64,000 nt of DNA from Odoribacter laneus YIT 12061 (GCF_000243215.1 NZ_JH594597.1:116091-180090); one strand, 5' to 3'. Positions 45,518 through 55,139 are shown, counted from the stretch's first letter. Notes: generated from the letters alone by a model not told the origin. A program made the numbers and translations.

Positions 45518-46696
45518 TTAAAAACTAAATTGGAAACGTCCCTGAATAAAATCAAATTTTTCTTTCCCCCCTACCGCATGAGAATCTGTCCACATATGCG
45601 TATAATTTAATTTTACTCCAATATATTTGTTGATAAAGTAATTGATCCCCAAAGTGATATCCTGTTCTTTACCTCCCCAAATACCCGCCTGCCGATCGTT
45701 TAGGTCCGTCACATTATAACGGAAAAGCAACTCCAGATTTTTAGGATCCGGGTTGGATACCCCACCCTGCGAACGATCATACTTATATTGCTTATTTCCC
45801 CATACTAAATATCCCATTTGAACATAAACACCTTTGCCGGTATAATTTTCTCCCCCGGCACGATTGACATGAGCAGCCAGACACTCGCTCTGCAAATACG
45901 TGCCCCGATAAAACAAAATGACATCTGCACCGAATCGCCACTGATTAATCATATTTGTTATTCTCGTTCGTACAAACACATTTTCATTTTTACTCAAAAC
46001 CTCTGTGGGAGCACCCCCTTTAAAACTAATCTCTTCCCGCTCGGCTTTATCGTGTTCACTGTATCTCACCCCTATTCCCAAATGCACAAGTTTTTCTTCG
46101 TCGTACAGCGGCCGGCCGATAAACTGAGCTGCAATTACATAACCTTCATCCAGGCTTTTGACATTGTCCGTATCCCCGTCGCTGAAAAAACCCGCCGAAG
46201 TGGTGATCGCACGACTGTTATAAATGTAACTAAACCCTACTTTACGTTTATCTCCGAAAACAGCATCGGTCACGGACATGGTCATCAGACGGAAACGAAG
46301 AGACCCTAAGCGATAATCCAATCCCCAATGTTCAAAATAATGTCCTACTTTCAACATATGATCGCCTCTCCGGTAAGCCACATATATATCTTTCAGCGAT
46401 ACCTTGCTGTCTCTATACCCCAATTCAATCTTCCCCTCCCAATTTTTCAAAAAACGGACACTGGTCCCCAACCGTACGTCCGAAATGACCATCCCATTTC
46501 CCAATCGGCTAGAATCACTGAAAAATATGCCTCCGTCAAATAAAGCTCTCCCCGTCATTTTCCATTCGAAATCCCCCGTAGACGATTTGACAAAAGCCTG
46601 AGCTATTATTTGTAAAGGAAAAAGAAGAAGAAACAAACCTAAAAAAAGTATTAACGTTCTCCTCCCGACACCATTTTTCATTCGATCTGTTTCCAT
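45518..46696 (-). CDS. Outer-membrane porin of the OprO/OprP (phosphate-selective) type
   Basis: Barrel porin of 392 residues. A signal peptide (hydrophobic stretch at about 15-32, LILFLGLFLLLFPLQIIAQ) is followed by 16-strand-type sequence ending in Phe (QGRFQFSF). GDHMLKVGHYFEHWGLDYRLG and MTMSVTDAVFGDKRKVGFSY are typical of the Porin_O_P family. Despite the family name, anion specificity cannot be read from sequence. It begins 3 bases after the SulP stop, so the two are translationally coupled and may handle the same anion across both membranes. An ATG at 46681 is an alternative start. Confidence 0.85.
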   Translation of the reverse strand: METDRMKNGVGRRTLILFLGLFLLLFPLQIIAQAFVKSSTGDFEWKMTGRALFDGGIFFSDSSRLGNGMVISDVRLGTSVRFLKNWEGKIELGYRDSKVSLKDIYVAYRRGDHMLKVGHYFEHWGLDYRLGSLRFRLMTMSVTDAVFGDKRKVGFSYIYNSRAITTSAGFFSDGDTDNVKSLDEGYVIAAQFIGRPLYDEEKLVHLGIGVRYSEHDKAEREEISFKGGAPTEVLSKNENVFVRTRITNMINQWRFGADVILFYRGTYLQSECLAAHVNRAGGENYTGKGVYVQMGYLVWGNKQYKYDRSQGGVSNPDPKNLELLFRYNVTDLNDRQAGIWGGKEQDITLGINYFINKYIGVKLNYTHMWTDSHAVGGKEKFDFIQGRFQFSF

Positions 46697-46699
46697 CCT

Positions 46700-48373
46700 T
46701 TATATATAACTGTTCGCTTTTTGGACAGCTTCCTGGATATTACTACAGATATTTTCTTCTCCTATCCTGTCTGCTAAGCCCGATTTCTCCAAAACTTTCC
46801 GGACAGCCTCATTCACTCCCGAAAGCACCACCCGTATCTTTTCCTTTTCTGACAAACGATAAAGACTTTCTAAATTATGCAAACCTGTCGTATCCATAAA
46901 AGGCACTTTACGCATCCGGATAATCCGGACTTGGGGATGATCACCCAATATTTTCATACATTCATCAAATTTATTTGCAATTCCGAAGAAGAAAGGTCCA
47001 TCGATTTCATATACTTCTATTCCTTTTTTTAAATTTAGTTTTTCCTCCTCGTGGTAAATTTCACCTTCCGCAGAAAGATCCACCTCATCTTTTACGACAG
47101 ATACCTTCGTAACCTCACTCATTCGCTTCATAAACAAAAGCATCGCCAATAAAAGACCGACCTCAATGGCGATTGTCAAATCAAATATTACTGTCAATAA
47201 AAAAGTTGTCAGCAATACAATCACATCCGAACGGGAATTCCGGAGTAAAGAACGGAAAGTCCGCCATTCGCTCATATTATAAGCCACAATGACAAGAACC
47301 CCGGCCAAACAAGCCATCGGAATATGCTGGGTCAACGGTCCCAGAAATAATAAAATAAGCAACAATACAACCGCATGGATAATCCCTGCAATCGGACTGC
47401 GTCCCCCATTATTGATATTCGTCATAGTACGGGCTATAGCTCCCGTAGCAGGAATTCCTCCAAAGAAAGGTACGACTATATTAGCCACTCCCTGTGCTAT
47501 CAGCTCTGTATTGGAATTGTGCTTATCTCCTGTCACCCCATCCGCCACTGTAGCCGAAAGCAAGGATTCAATAGCTCCTAAAATAGCAATTGTAAAAGCA
47601 GCCGGAAATAAAAAATGAATGGTTTCCATATTGATAGCCAGCAAGGTAGGTTGAGGCAAAGCCGCTTTTATCTGAAAACGATCCCCTATCGTTTCAATTC
47701 CCGTCACCCCCATATAGTTTTTCAAGACATAAACGACAGCTGTCATTACAACAATAGCCAGTAAAGATCCCGGTATCTTCTTGAAAAATTTAGGAGTTAT
47801 CACAATCAACAGTATACTCGCTATCCCTACTAAAGCGGATGCCCCATGTACACTCCCCGCATTCCGAAAATAAGCTCCCCACTTGGGCAGAAAATCAGCA
47901 GGCATTTCCGCCATTTGCAATCCGAATAAATCCTTGATCTGGGTCGTGAAAATCGTCAAGGCAATTCCACTTGTAAATCCAACAATAATCGGATAAGGGA
48001 TAAAACGGATAACCGTTCCCAATTTCAATACTCCCATCAACAACAAAAAGATACCAGCTAATACCGTTGCAATAGCTAATCCTTCTATCCCAAATTTACT
48101 GATGATACCATATACGACTACAATAAATGCCCCCGTCGGTCCCCCGATCTGTACATTACTCCCTCCTAAAAAAGAGACAATAAACCCGGCTATTATAGCT
48201 GTAATCAACCCTTGTTCCGGACTAACTCCGGAAGCTATACCAAAGGCAATAGCCAAGGGTAAGGCTACAATACCGACAATAATACCCGCCATTAAATCTG
48301 TGAAAAATTTTTCTTTCGAATAATTTTTCCAAATCGTAAACAATTTAGGCTGAAAATCAAGTCTTTTCTTCAT
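46700..48373 (-). CDS. SulP family anion transporter with STAS domain
   Basis: Inner-membrane permease of 557 residues, SLC26/SulP family, which moves sulfate, bicarbonate or dicarboxylates. The membrane part (about 1-420) begins with ADLMAGIIVGIVALPLAIAFGIASG-like sequence and contains GGSNVQIGGPTGAFIVV and FGGIPATGAIARTMTNI, both family signatures. The cytoplasmic C-terminal STAS domain (about 440-555) has FMDTTGLHNLESLY. SulP proteins of this short type are often bicarbonate or sulfate transporters; cysH elsewhere in the window makes sulfate possible but does not decide it. It heads a unit with the porin and the DUF2059 gene. Confidence 0.93.
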   Translation of the reverse strand: MKKRLDFQPKLFTIWKNYSKEKFFTDLMAGIIVGIVALPLAIAFGIASGVSPEQGLITAIIAGFIVSFLGGSNVQIGGPTGAFIVVVYGIISKFGIEGLAIATVLAGIFLLLMGVLKLGTVIRFIPYPIIVGFTSGIALTIFTTQIKDLFGLQMAEMPADFLPKWGAYFRNAGSVHGASALVGIASILLIVITPKFFKKIPGSLLAIVVMTAVVYVLKNYMGVTGIETIGDRFQIKAALPQPTLLAINMETIHFLFPAAFTIAILGAIESLLSATVADGVTGDKHNSNTELIAQGVANIVVPFFGGIPATGAIARTMTNINNGGRSPIAGIIHAVVLLLILLFLGPLTQHIPMACLAGVLVIVAYNMSEWRTFRSLLRNSRSDVIVLLTTFLLTVIFDLTIAIEVGLLLAMLLFMKRMSEVTKVSVVKDEVDLSAEGEIYHEEEKLNLKKGIEVYEIDGPFFFGIANKFDECMKILGDHPQVRIIRMRKVPFMDTTGLHNLESLYRLSEKEKIRVVLSGVNEAVRKVLEKSGLADRIGEENICSNIQEAVQKANSYI

Positions 48374-48699
48374 ATTAAAACGACACTAATTAGCACATTC
48401 TTTCCTGTTAGAAAAACAATTCGCAAAAATAGTTAAAAATTATTTAAATATAATCTTCTATACTTCAAAAAATCGGATTTATCCTCTCCTTTTTAAATAG
48501 GAAACGTCCGAAAAAACAAAACGGAAAGCAGACTAAAAAACAAAATCTGTCCTTTACTTCTCTATTCAGCTTAGCTTGTGTTTGCGGTTGATGGAGTTTT
48601 TACAGGGCATTTATGCTTCTTTCGCAAGGGAATCAGATTTTTATATTTCCGTTTTTTTCTCTAAAATCTGTTCATTACCTTTGTCTGAAAATTAAACCT
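48374..48699. other. Divergent intergenic region sulP/LUD gene
   Basis: About 325 bases. A minus-strand -7 candidate for the SulP unit (CAAAAATA at 48424-48431, read as TATTTTTG) lies here, and a plus-strand -7 element for the LUD gene at 48676-48683. Nothing else is supported. Confidence 0.5.
48676..48683 (+). promoter_or_regulatory. -7 element of the LUD-domain gene
   Basis: TACCTTTG matches TAnnTTTG. It lies inside the open frame that extends to 48613, so translation must begin downstream, at ATG 48700. Confidence 0.6.
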
Positions 48700-49335
48700 A
48701 TGGACATTTCTATTATAGAAGGTACAATAAAAGTTTTAAAAAATAATAATTTTGAAGTTTTTTCAGCTTCTGATCCGGAAGAAGCCCGGACCATTTTCCT
48801 CAACGAAATATATACACAACTGCAGCCGGCAACGGTAAGTTGGGGGGATTCCCAGACGCTGCAATCTACTCATGTATTGGATGACTTGGAGAAAAATCCG
48901 GAAGTGGCGCTGATCCGGACTTTTGGAGCAGGCATGAGCCGTACCCAAAAAGTATATTGGCGTCGTCAGGCCCTTCTGGCGGATTTATTCCTCGCAGGCA
49001 CAAATGCCGTGACCCAGAAAGGACAATTAGTCAATTTGGACATGATTGGAAATCGTGTGGGTGGCATTACTTTCGGACCGAAAAATGTCGTGCTCTTTAT
49101 CGGTGTCAACAAAATTGTTCCGGATATAGAAGCAGCCATGCAACGTATTCGTACGTGGACAGCCCCTCAAAACATTCTGCGTCACCAAGGGTTTAATACC
49201 CCTTGCCGGAAAACCGGCACTTGTATGGATTGCCGTAGTCCGCACCGCATATGCAATACCTGGACAATCACGGAAAAATCTTGGCCGGCGGGAAGGATAA
49301 AAATTATTTTGATTCATCAAGAATTAGGATTATAA
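48700..49335 (+). CDS. LUD-domain (LutC/YkgG-like) protein
   Basis: Cytoplasmic protein of 211 residues with the LUD fold (formerly DUF162), shared with LutC of lactate utilisation. Typical segments are SWGDSQTLQST, ALLADLFLAGTNAVTQKGQLVNLD, NRVGGITFGPKNVVLFIGVNKIV and the Cys-containing CRKTGTCMDCRSPHRICN tail. These single LUD proteins without LutA/LutB are common in anaerobes and have no proven function. Here no Fe-S partner genes are adjacent. The start at 48700 follows the -7 element and the first conserved residues (MDISIIEG). Confidence 0.85.
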   Translation: MDISIIEGTIKVLKNNNFEVFSASDPEEARTIFLNEIYTQLQPATVSWGDSQTLQSTHVLDDLEKNPEVALIRTFGAGMSRTQKVYWRRQALLADLFLAGTNAVTQKGQLVNLDMIGNRVGGITFGPKNVVLFIGVNKIVPDIEAAMQRIRTWTAPQNILRHQGFNTPCRKTGTCMDCRSPHRICNTWTITEKSWPAGRIKIILIHQELGL

Positions 49336-49376
49336 AGAATTCAAGAGAATGCTCCAAAAGAATTTTTAGGACAGAT

Positions 49377-49417
49377 GAAAGGCTCTTTAAGCCTGATCAG
49401 CAAAGCCTTTCAAATTT
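49377..49417 (+). terminator. Possible terminator after the LUD gene
   Basis: Eight-bp stem GAAAGGCT (49377-49384) with AGCCTTTC (49404-49411), then AAATTTTG. The T-run is short. The rest of the 270-base gap before the MFS gene holds a 75-codon frame (49375-49602) that I do not support. Confidence 0.4.
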
Positions 49418-49604
49418 TGAGGGAAACTTACGGTCCTGATAAACAAATACGGACGAGGAACGCTCCTCCCTCTCGGCAGCATCGTACGAATCCGCTCCCC
49501 AAGGAAACATCTGTCTTCTCAAAAGGAAAACTTATCCTTCTGGACAATCTCATTTCTACTCCTTATTCAAAAGGAGAAACACAAAACCGACAGGAAAGAT
49601 AAAG

Positions 49605-50906
49605 ATGAAGAAAAAACGAGAACTATTTCACAAATCCAAAGAATTTGCCGACCGTATTCTGGTTTCTTTAAAGTTCCGTAATTTCAGACTTTATTTCGGA
49701 GGAATGTGTGTGTCTTTAGTGGGTACCTGGATACAACAAATTGCCATGAGTTGGCTGGCTTATAAACTGACAGGCTCGGTCTTATTCTTGGCGGGAATTA
49801 CATTTATGGCTCAAATTCCCATACTCCTGATCACTCCTTTTGCCAGTGTCTTTGTCGATCGGTTCAACAGACACAGCATTTTACTTTTCACCCAGTCCCT
49901 ATCTGCCTTACAAGCATTATTACTGGCTTGGTTAACCTTTAGCGGAGTAATCGAAATCTGGCACCTCATGGCTCTCAGTTTAGCCCTAGGATTAATCAAC
50001 GCTTTGGATAATCCAGCCCGGCAGGCATTTTATCCGGGTTTAGTCGCTCCTGAACATCTAAACAACGCCATCGCCCTTCATTCGACGATTATCAACGGCT
50101 CCAGGCTTATCGGACCGGCTATCGGCGGAATCATCATCGGCATAGCCGGAGAAGCTTTTTGTTTTTTCATCAACGGGATCAGTTATCTGGGAGTCATTAT
50201 CGCTTTGCTAAATATGCATTTACCTCCCCGGCATTCCCGAAAAACACATCCGCCTGTACTGACCGATCTCAACGAAGGATTTCTATATGTAACCGGACAT
50301 CTCCCCATTCGCTCTCTCCTGCTATTGATGAGTATTGTCAGTTTCTTCGGGCTACCGCTTGTGACCTTCATTCCCGCCTATGTGAAAGATATTTTAAACG
50401 GAGAAAGCGAAATGCTGGGCTATATGTTATCCTGTATCGGCCTGGGCTCCCTGATGGCAGCCCTCGGTTTAGCCGCCCGTAAAACCATGGTGGGACTGGA
50501 AAAGCTCATTACGATTCATACTTTCCTATTGGGCATCTCTTTAAGTTCGTTAGCTTTTATCCACAGTCCGCTTCTAGCAGCCCTCATACTTATTCCGGCC
50601 GGATTCTCTATTATCATGACCGTTGCGACTATCAACAGTTTATTACAGGCTTTGGCAGATGAAGACAAACGGGGGCGGGTAATGGGCTACCTGGCCATGA
50701 CCTTCACAGGTATCTCTCCTTTGGGGTGTATGGCATTAGGTTATTTGGAAAAATACACCCGTTTACCGGCTATCATCCTTCTGGCCGGAATTGTATGTAT
50801 TCTTGCCAGCATCACATTTGAATACTATAGACCACTGATCTACAAATACAGTGGTCCCCTATTGTTGGGAAAAGGAATTAAAAAATCAAGCCCACCCGCT
50901 AAATGA
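49605..50906 (+). CDS. MFS transporter, MFS_3/DHA3 (EntS-like) family
   Basis: Inner-membrane exporter of 433 residues with 12 predicted helices. The N-terminus KFRNFRLYFGGMCVSLVGTWIQQIAMSWLAYKLTG is the hallmark of the MFS_3 group. DRFNRHSILLFTQSLSALQA (motif A region) and LINALDNPARQAFYPGLV complete it. Relatives export enterobactin, macrolides or other compounds, so the substrate is open. The coding end overlaps the convergent DUF58 gene by 8 bases, leaving no room for a terminator between them. Confidence 0.92.
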   Translation: MKKKRELFHKSKEFADRILVSLKFRNFRLYFGGMCVSLVGTWIQQIAMSWLAYKLTGSVLFLAGITFMAQIPILLITPFASVFVDRFNRHSILLFTQSLSALQALLLAWLTFSGVIEIWHLMALSLALGLINALDNPARQAFYPGLVAPEHLNNAIALHSTIINGSRLIGPAIGGIIIGIAGEAFCFFINGISYLGVIIALLNMHLPPRHSRKTHPPVLTDLNEGFLYVTGHLPIRSLLLLMSIVSFFGLPLVTFIPAYVKDILNGESEMLGYMLSCIGLGSLMAALGLAARKTMVGLEKLITIHTFLLGISLSSLAFIHSPLLAALILIPAGFSIIMTVATINSLLQALADEDKRGRVMGYLAMTFTGISPLGCMALGYLEKYTRLPAIILLAGIVCILASITFEYYRPLIYKYSGPLLLGKGIKKSSPPAK

Positions 50907-52227
50907 CATTTTTTTCTTTCAACTTCAGATAAGCATTGATCACGCCTACCGATAAGTCTTCCGGACGACACAATAAAGCTGGAATCCCTTGCTGCCTTAA
51001 AACCCGCACGATGCGCTCTTTTTCCACCGTAAATTCCAGTGCCAGAGTATGAAAATAAATGTCATATACACTTTCTGCCGTCTCTTCTGCCACCTCCCGG
51101 ATTTCGGCATTCTCAAATAATACGACCAAGAGCAAATGCTGACGGGTTAACTTGCGCAATAGGGGCAACCGCCTCTCCAAACCGGCCATGCTTTCAAAAT
51201 TGGTAAACAAAACCAATAAACTACGAGTCTGTACAAAACGGTTAACCGCTATATACATTTGTTCGAAATCCGATTCCAGAAAATAAGTCTGCTGGTTATA
51301 AAGAGCTTCGTTGATCCGTCTCAATTGACCTCCCCGGTTGTCCGATTTTATAAAAATATCAGAAGTATTTGAAAAAGTATATAAACCTGCCCAGTCTCCT
51401 TTCTTCAATATTACATCCGTTAGAGCCAAAACAGCATTTATAGCATAATCCAGCATTGTCATCTCCCGGAAAGGGAATTGCATCGTACGGCCTTTATCCA
51501 GTAAACAATAAACAGACTGCGCTTTTTCATCTGTATAAGAATTGACCATTAAACGATTGCACTTTGCTGTAGCCTTCCAATTGACCCTCCGCGGATCATC
51601 CCCGACCACATAGGGTTTTATCTGATCAAAAGACGTGCTCGCTCCCACCGGCCGAACTTGTTTATCTCCGGGATGTTGCCTGGCTCCAATCGCCATGAGT
51701 TCATATTTTCTCATTTCTGCAAAAGCCGGATAAACGACAATTTTCGTTTCTTCCCCCAAAGAAAAACGACGCTCGGCGAATCCCCAGAAAGTAGCAGCAA
51801 ATACCTGAATTTTCCCAAATTCATATTCTCCTCTTTTTACAGGCCGGAGAGGATAACAGATGACTTTTTCTCCCTGGCTCTCCATTTTACACCTTTTCGT
51901 CAGCGTACGTATCTGAAAAGGAATAGGGATTTCATCCAAAATCCGTAAATATACCCGCCAAGGATAACGATTCTGTAAAACAATTTTCACTTCATTGTCC
52001 TCCCCGTTCGAAAACTTCTCTGCCAACTTTCGACGGCCCAGAATAGCTTCTTTTGTCGTAAACAGCAATAAAATATCCATGACTACTCCTATCCCTACTA
52101 TTCCTATTATCCCCCACACTCCCCAGTAAAGAACAGGAAAAATAAAAGCCATTACCAGAGCAAACACCCCGATGATACAAAAGATAAAAAAACGCGACGG
52201 CAAATATAATTCCCGAAATATCCTCAC
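50899..52227 (-). CDS. DUF58 domain protein
   Basis: Protein of 442 residues with two membrane helices at the N-terminus (about 12-58) and a cytoplasmic part. The DUF58 signature GDDPRRVNWKATAKCNRLMV lies near 205-225, followed by a VWA-like region (YCLLDKGRTMQFP onward) with a poorly kept MIDAS motif. DUF58 proteins are encoded with MoxR ATPases and are thought to be their clients or metal-dependent adaptors. Here it is the last gene of a six-gene unit, 42 bases after moxR. Function is unknown. Confidence 0.9.
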   Translation of the reverse strand: MRIFRELYLPSRFFIFCIIGVFALVMAFIFPVLYWGVWGIIGIVGIGVVMDILLLFTTKEAILGRRKLAEKFSNGEDNEVKIVLQNRYPWRVYLRILDEIPIPFQIRTLTKRCKMESQGEKVICYPLRPVKRGEYEFGKIQVFAATFWGFAERRFSLGEETKIVVYPAFAEMRKYELMAIGARQHPGDKQVRPVGASTSFDQIKPYVVGDDPRRVNWKATAKCNRLMVNSYTDEKAQSVYCLLDKGRTMQFPFREMTMLDYAINAVLALTDVILKKGDWAGLYTFSNTSDIFIKSDNRGGQLRRINEALYNQQTYFLESDFEQMYIAVNRFVQTRSLLVLFTNFESMAGLERRLPLLRKLTRQHLLLVVLFENAEIREVAEETAESVYDIYFHTLALEFTVEKERIVRVLRQQGIPALLCRPEDLSVGVINAYLKLKEKNVI

Positions 52228-52269
52228 AATCTACTGAATTTAAATAAGTTCTCTTTTTTATACCTCATT

Positions 52270-53262
52270 TCACCGAGGTACTTCTACTTTCGCGGCCAAC
52301 TGTGTAATCACCTGATCGACCGAAATCCCTTCCAGTTCCCTTTCCGCCGACAATTGTATCCGATGCCGGAAAACAGGCTGAGCCAGCCGAATAATATCTT
52401 CAGGTACTACAAAATCCCTTCCCTGAAGGGCGGCATAAGCTTTCGCTCCTTTCATTAATGCAAGGGAAGCCCGGGGAGATGCTCCCAGATAAAGCCATCC
52501 GCTTTCCCGGGTCATCTCCACCAACCGGACGATATAAGCTTTGATTTTTTCATCTACCCGGACTTGCATAATTTGTCTCCTCAATTCTTCCAGCTCTTCT
52601 ATCCCCAAAACAGGAGACAATTTTTCCCAATCCATAATCTCTCCCGAATCGTGCAGACGAAGCACCTGCATTTCTTCCTCGAAAGTCGGATATCCGACAG
52701 AAATCTTAAAAATAAACCGATCCAGTTGCGCTTCCGGCAAACGATAAGTTCCTTCATGCTCTACCGGATTTTGAGTCGCTATAACCAGAAAAGGATAATC
52801 CATCCGATATTCTCGCCCATCGTTTGTTATTTGTCTTTCCTCCATCACTTCAAACAATGCCGCCTGAGTCTTTGCTGGGGAACGATTGATTTCATCTACC
52901 AATAATATATTCGTAAAGACAGGTCCTTTCCGATATTCAAATTGCCCCGTCGACGGCATAAATACCGAAGTTCCCAACACGTCGCTAGGCATCAGATCCG
53001 GCGTAAACTGGATGCGGCAAAAATCAGCGTCGATCAAGCGTGCCAGAACTTTCGCCATCAAAGTCTTGGCTACTCCCGGCACCCCTTCTACCAATACATG
53101 TCCATCCGCCAATATAGCCGTCAAAAGTAAATCAACCCATTCCTGCTGACCGATAATTATCCTCCCAATCTCCCTGCGCAAAGAATCCAGTTTATCTTTC
53201 AAATTTGTAAAATCAATCCGGGATTCAAAGTTTATTTTTAGTTCTTCCGTCTGCGTTTCCAT
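52270..53262 (-). CDS. MoxR-family AAA+ ATPase
   Basis: Cytoplasmic AAA+ ATPase of 330 residues, AAA_3 type. Walker A is GVPGVAKT (60-67), Walker B is ILLVDEIN (118-125), sensor 1 is FLVIATQNPVEHEGTYRLPEAQLDRF and the lid domain is C-terminal (GASPRASLALMKGAKAYA). All catalytic residues are present. MoxR proteins act as chaperone-like remodelling enzymes for the maturation of neighbouring-gene products. The tight spacing (3 bases from the DUF4350 gene, 42 to DUF58) shows one operon. The client here is unknown; DUF58 and the membrane proteins are candidates. Confidence 0.94.
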   Translation of the reverse strand: METQTEELKINFESRIDFTNLKDKLDSLRREIGRIIIGQQEWVDLLLTAILADGHVLVEGVPGVAKTLMAKVLARLIDADFCRIQFTPDLMPSDVLGTSVFMPSTGQFEYRKGPVFTNILLVDEINRSPAKTQAALFEVMEERQITNDGREYRMDYPFLVIATQNPVEHEGTYRLPEAQLDRFIFKISVGYPTFEEEMQVLRLHDSGEIMDWEKLSPVLGIEELEELRRQIMQVRVDEKIKAYIVRLVEMTRESGWLYLGASPRASLALMKGAKAYAALQGRDFVVPEDIIRLAQPVFRHRIQLSAERELEGISVDQVITQLAAKVEVPR

Positions 53263-53265
53263 ACT

Positions 53266-54429
53266 TTATTTTTTATCATTAAATAATTCCACTAAACTTA
53301 CCAATTCTTTTAATCTCATTTCACTGACCTGCTTTGTCTCCCGGATAACGGAAATCAGCTGTATCAATTGCTTTACTTTCCCTTCTTCTCTTCCGGATCG
53401 CTGGGCTAGTTGCTCCACCAATCGTTCATCCAGTTTTTCTGTATCCAGTTTATATTTTATAGCTATTCTATCCAGAAAAAACGCTATCTGTTTTAAAGCT
53501 ATCCGGTAATGATCCCGTTGTTTATAATACAAGGAACTGATAGCCGAAATAAACTCCAACGACTTATTTTCCGGCGGCCGGATGACAGGCATAGCCCGTT
53601 GTTCCCGCTTAAAACGGAACAGCAAATACAAAATTCCGCTTACCAATAATAAATACCAGGCCTCTTTTAAAGCTGGATAGCGAAGAATCACCCGAAACGG
53701 GCTTTCTCCCCCTTCCGGACCAGAAATTTTGTATTCGTCCCATATCACATTTACTTCCTTGGGTAAACACGATAATGCCTTGTAATAATATTTCCCTTCT
53801 CCTGCCCCCAGGATATGATAATTCGTAAAAGCATGCGGATTCAGATTCAGGAAAATCTTTCCCCGGCCATAATTTACCTGAACAAAATCCGGGTAATCCT
53901 TTTCCGTCACCGTACCCAAAATCTTCCCCCCAAATCCTTCCTGAGGTTCAAAATAAGCAAAAAACTTTTTACGGAATAAATACTGCCAACCCGTTGTATC
54001 CACCTTCAGCTGATGTTTCTGTTCCTCAAAATTACTCTTTCCCTTCAAGTGAAATAAGGAAAGTAAAGTATCAGGCATTTGTAAAGCGGCAATAAACATA
54101 TAGTTCCCTTTCTCTACAAAATCAAGTAAATACTTCATTTCCACCGGATCTGTTTGAAATCCATAATTGACAAATATATAAGCAGAAGGACAAAGCGTAT
54201 CCATATATTCTAATCGTTCGGGCACCGGACTGCGTGAAATTTCAATTTTCCCTTCCGGAAAAAGATAAGGCAAACTCTTACTGACAATATAAGTACCAAA
54301 AGGTATTTTGTCGTTGACGGAAAAAGTTTCCCTCCAGTCAATCGTTGCCGGACGATTCGTTTCATACCAGATATAGAACAAAACGAAACTTCCCATCAGA
54401 ACAAGATAAAGGTAAATTTTCAATTTCAT
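53266..54429 (-). CDS. DUF4350 domain membrane protein
   Basis: Protein of 387 residues with a membrane helix at about 4-22 and a second at about 258-275 (AWYLLLVSGILYLLF). Between them is an extracytoplasmic domain with the DUF4350 features AYIFVNYGF, MKYLLDFVEKGNYMFIAA and GRGKIFLNLNPHAFTNY. The C-terminal part is cytoplasmic and helical (YKQRDHYRIALKQIAFFLDR). The first four bases overlap the DUF4129 stop (ATGA). Such proteins accompany MoxR/DUF58 loci. Function is unknown. Confidence 0.82.
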   Translation of the reverse strand: MKLKIYLYLVLMGSFVLFYIWYETNRPATIDWRETFSVNDKIPFGTYIVSKSLPYLFPEGKIEISRSPVPERLEYMDTLCPSAYIFVNYGFQTDPVEMKYLLDFVEKGNYMFIAALQMPDTLLSLFHLKGKSNFEEQKHQLKVDTTGWQYLFRKKFFAYFEPQEGFGGKILGTVTEKDYPDFVQVNYGRGKIFLNLNPHAFTNYHILGAGEGKYYYKALSCLPKEVNVIWDEYKISGPEGGESPFRVILRYPALKEAWYLLLVSGILYLLFRFKREQRAMPVIRPPENKSLEFISAISSLYYKQRDHYRIALKQIAFFLDRIAIKYKLDTEKLDERLVEQLAQRSGREEGKVKQLIQLISVIRETKQVSEMRLKELVSLVELFNDKK

Positions 54430-55139
54430 GCCCCCACCTCCTTTTCAAAATCCAGGAAGTAATGCCGGGTCTTCCGATAAACTTCCTCATCTATTTCAAA
54501 ATTCCCATAACATACGCAATCAAAAACATAAGAAAGATTGCGAAAAGCTTCCCTTTTTTCCGATGGAATTTCCCGGATATAAGAAGCATTCGTTTTATAT
54601 ATATCCCAATGTATCAATTCTTTTTCATTCAACAGATAGAGCACATTTAAATAATGAATCCTCACAGCGCTTTTATAATCCCGCATTTTCAAAGCTTCCC
54701 CTAAAAGTTTCCGATACCTATCCGAATCGGAAAGTACCAAAGTATCCACGGATTCCCTTTTAAATTTTTTCTTCTTCTGTCCCCAAGGAGCTATTATTCC
54801 CGTTTTTATCATCAGATACAGGGCAAAAAAGACACAACCCACAGCTATTATTTTGAATAAAAATCCTAAAATATCTGCCGTAGTTTCAGCAGAAGCACCT
54901 CCGAGAAGGTCTGAAAGCCAACGAATAAAGCGAGCTCTCCAAGCATTCTCTTCCACTACTTCTGTATAATCAAAGGCCGGCTCAGAACGGAATTTTTCGA
55001 TAAAAATATTTCCCGGCGAACGTACTTCATAGAGCGAATCCCTTACCGGTTCTGCCGATAAAGGAATAACAATACTGCAGAAAATCAACAGTCCACTGCC
55101 GTATTGTAAAACCATCTTTATGCCTCGCTTAAATTGCAT
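54426..55139 (-). CDS. DUF4129 domain membrane protein
   Basis: Protein of 237 residues with a signal-like N-terminal helix (SGLLIFCSIVIPLSA), a periplasmic stretch, a membrane helix at about 97-118 (IAVGCVFFALYLMIKTGII) and a C-terminal DUF4129 segment (YRKLLGEALKMRDYKSAVRIHYL). The ATG at 55139 is taken; the frame is open to 55184, and an ATG at 55115 is also possible. The start overlaps the upstream gene by 11 bases. DUF4129 is a regular partner of MoxR/DUF58 genes and sometimes of transglutaminases, none of which is seen here. Confidence 0.78.
   Translation of the reverse strand: MQFKRGIKMVLQYGSGLLIFCSIVIPLSAEPVRDSLYEVRSPGNIFIEKFRSEPAFDYTEVVEENAWRARFIRWLSDLLGGASAETTADILGFLFKIIAVGCVFFALYLMIKTGIIAPWGQKKKKFKRESVDTLVLSDSDRYRKLLGEALKMRDYKSAVRIHYLNVLYLLNEKELIHWDIYKTNASYIREIPSEKREAFRNLSYVFDCVCYGNFEIDEEVYRKTRHYFLDFEKEVGA

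Noticed and set aside
49375..49602. Open frame of 75 codons before the MFS gene
   Set aside because: Low-complexity, basic, no homology recognised; a hairpin lies in its start.
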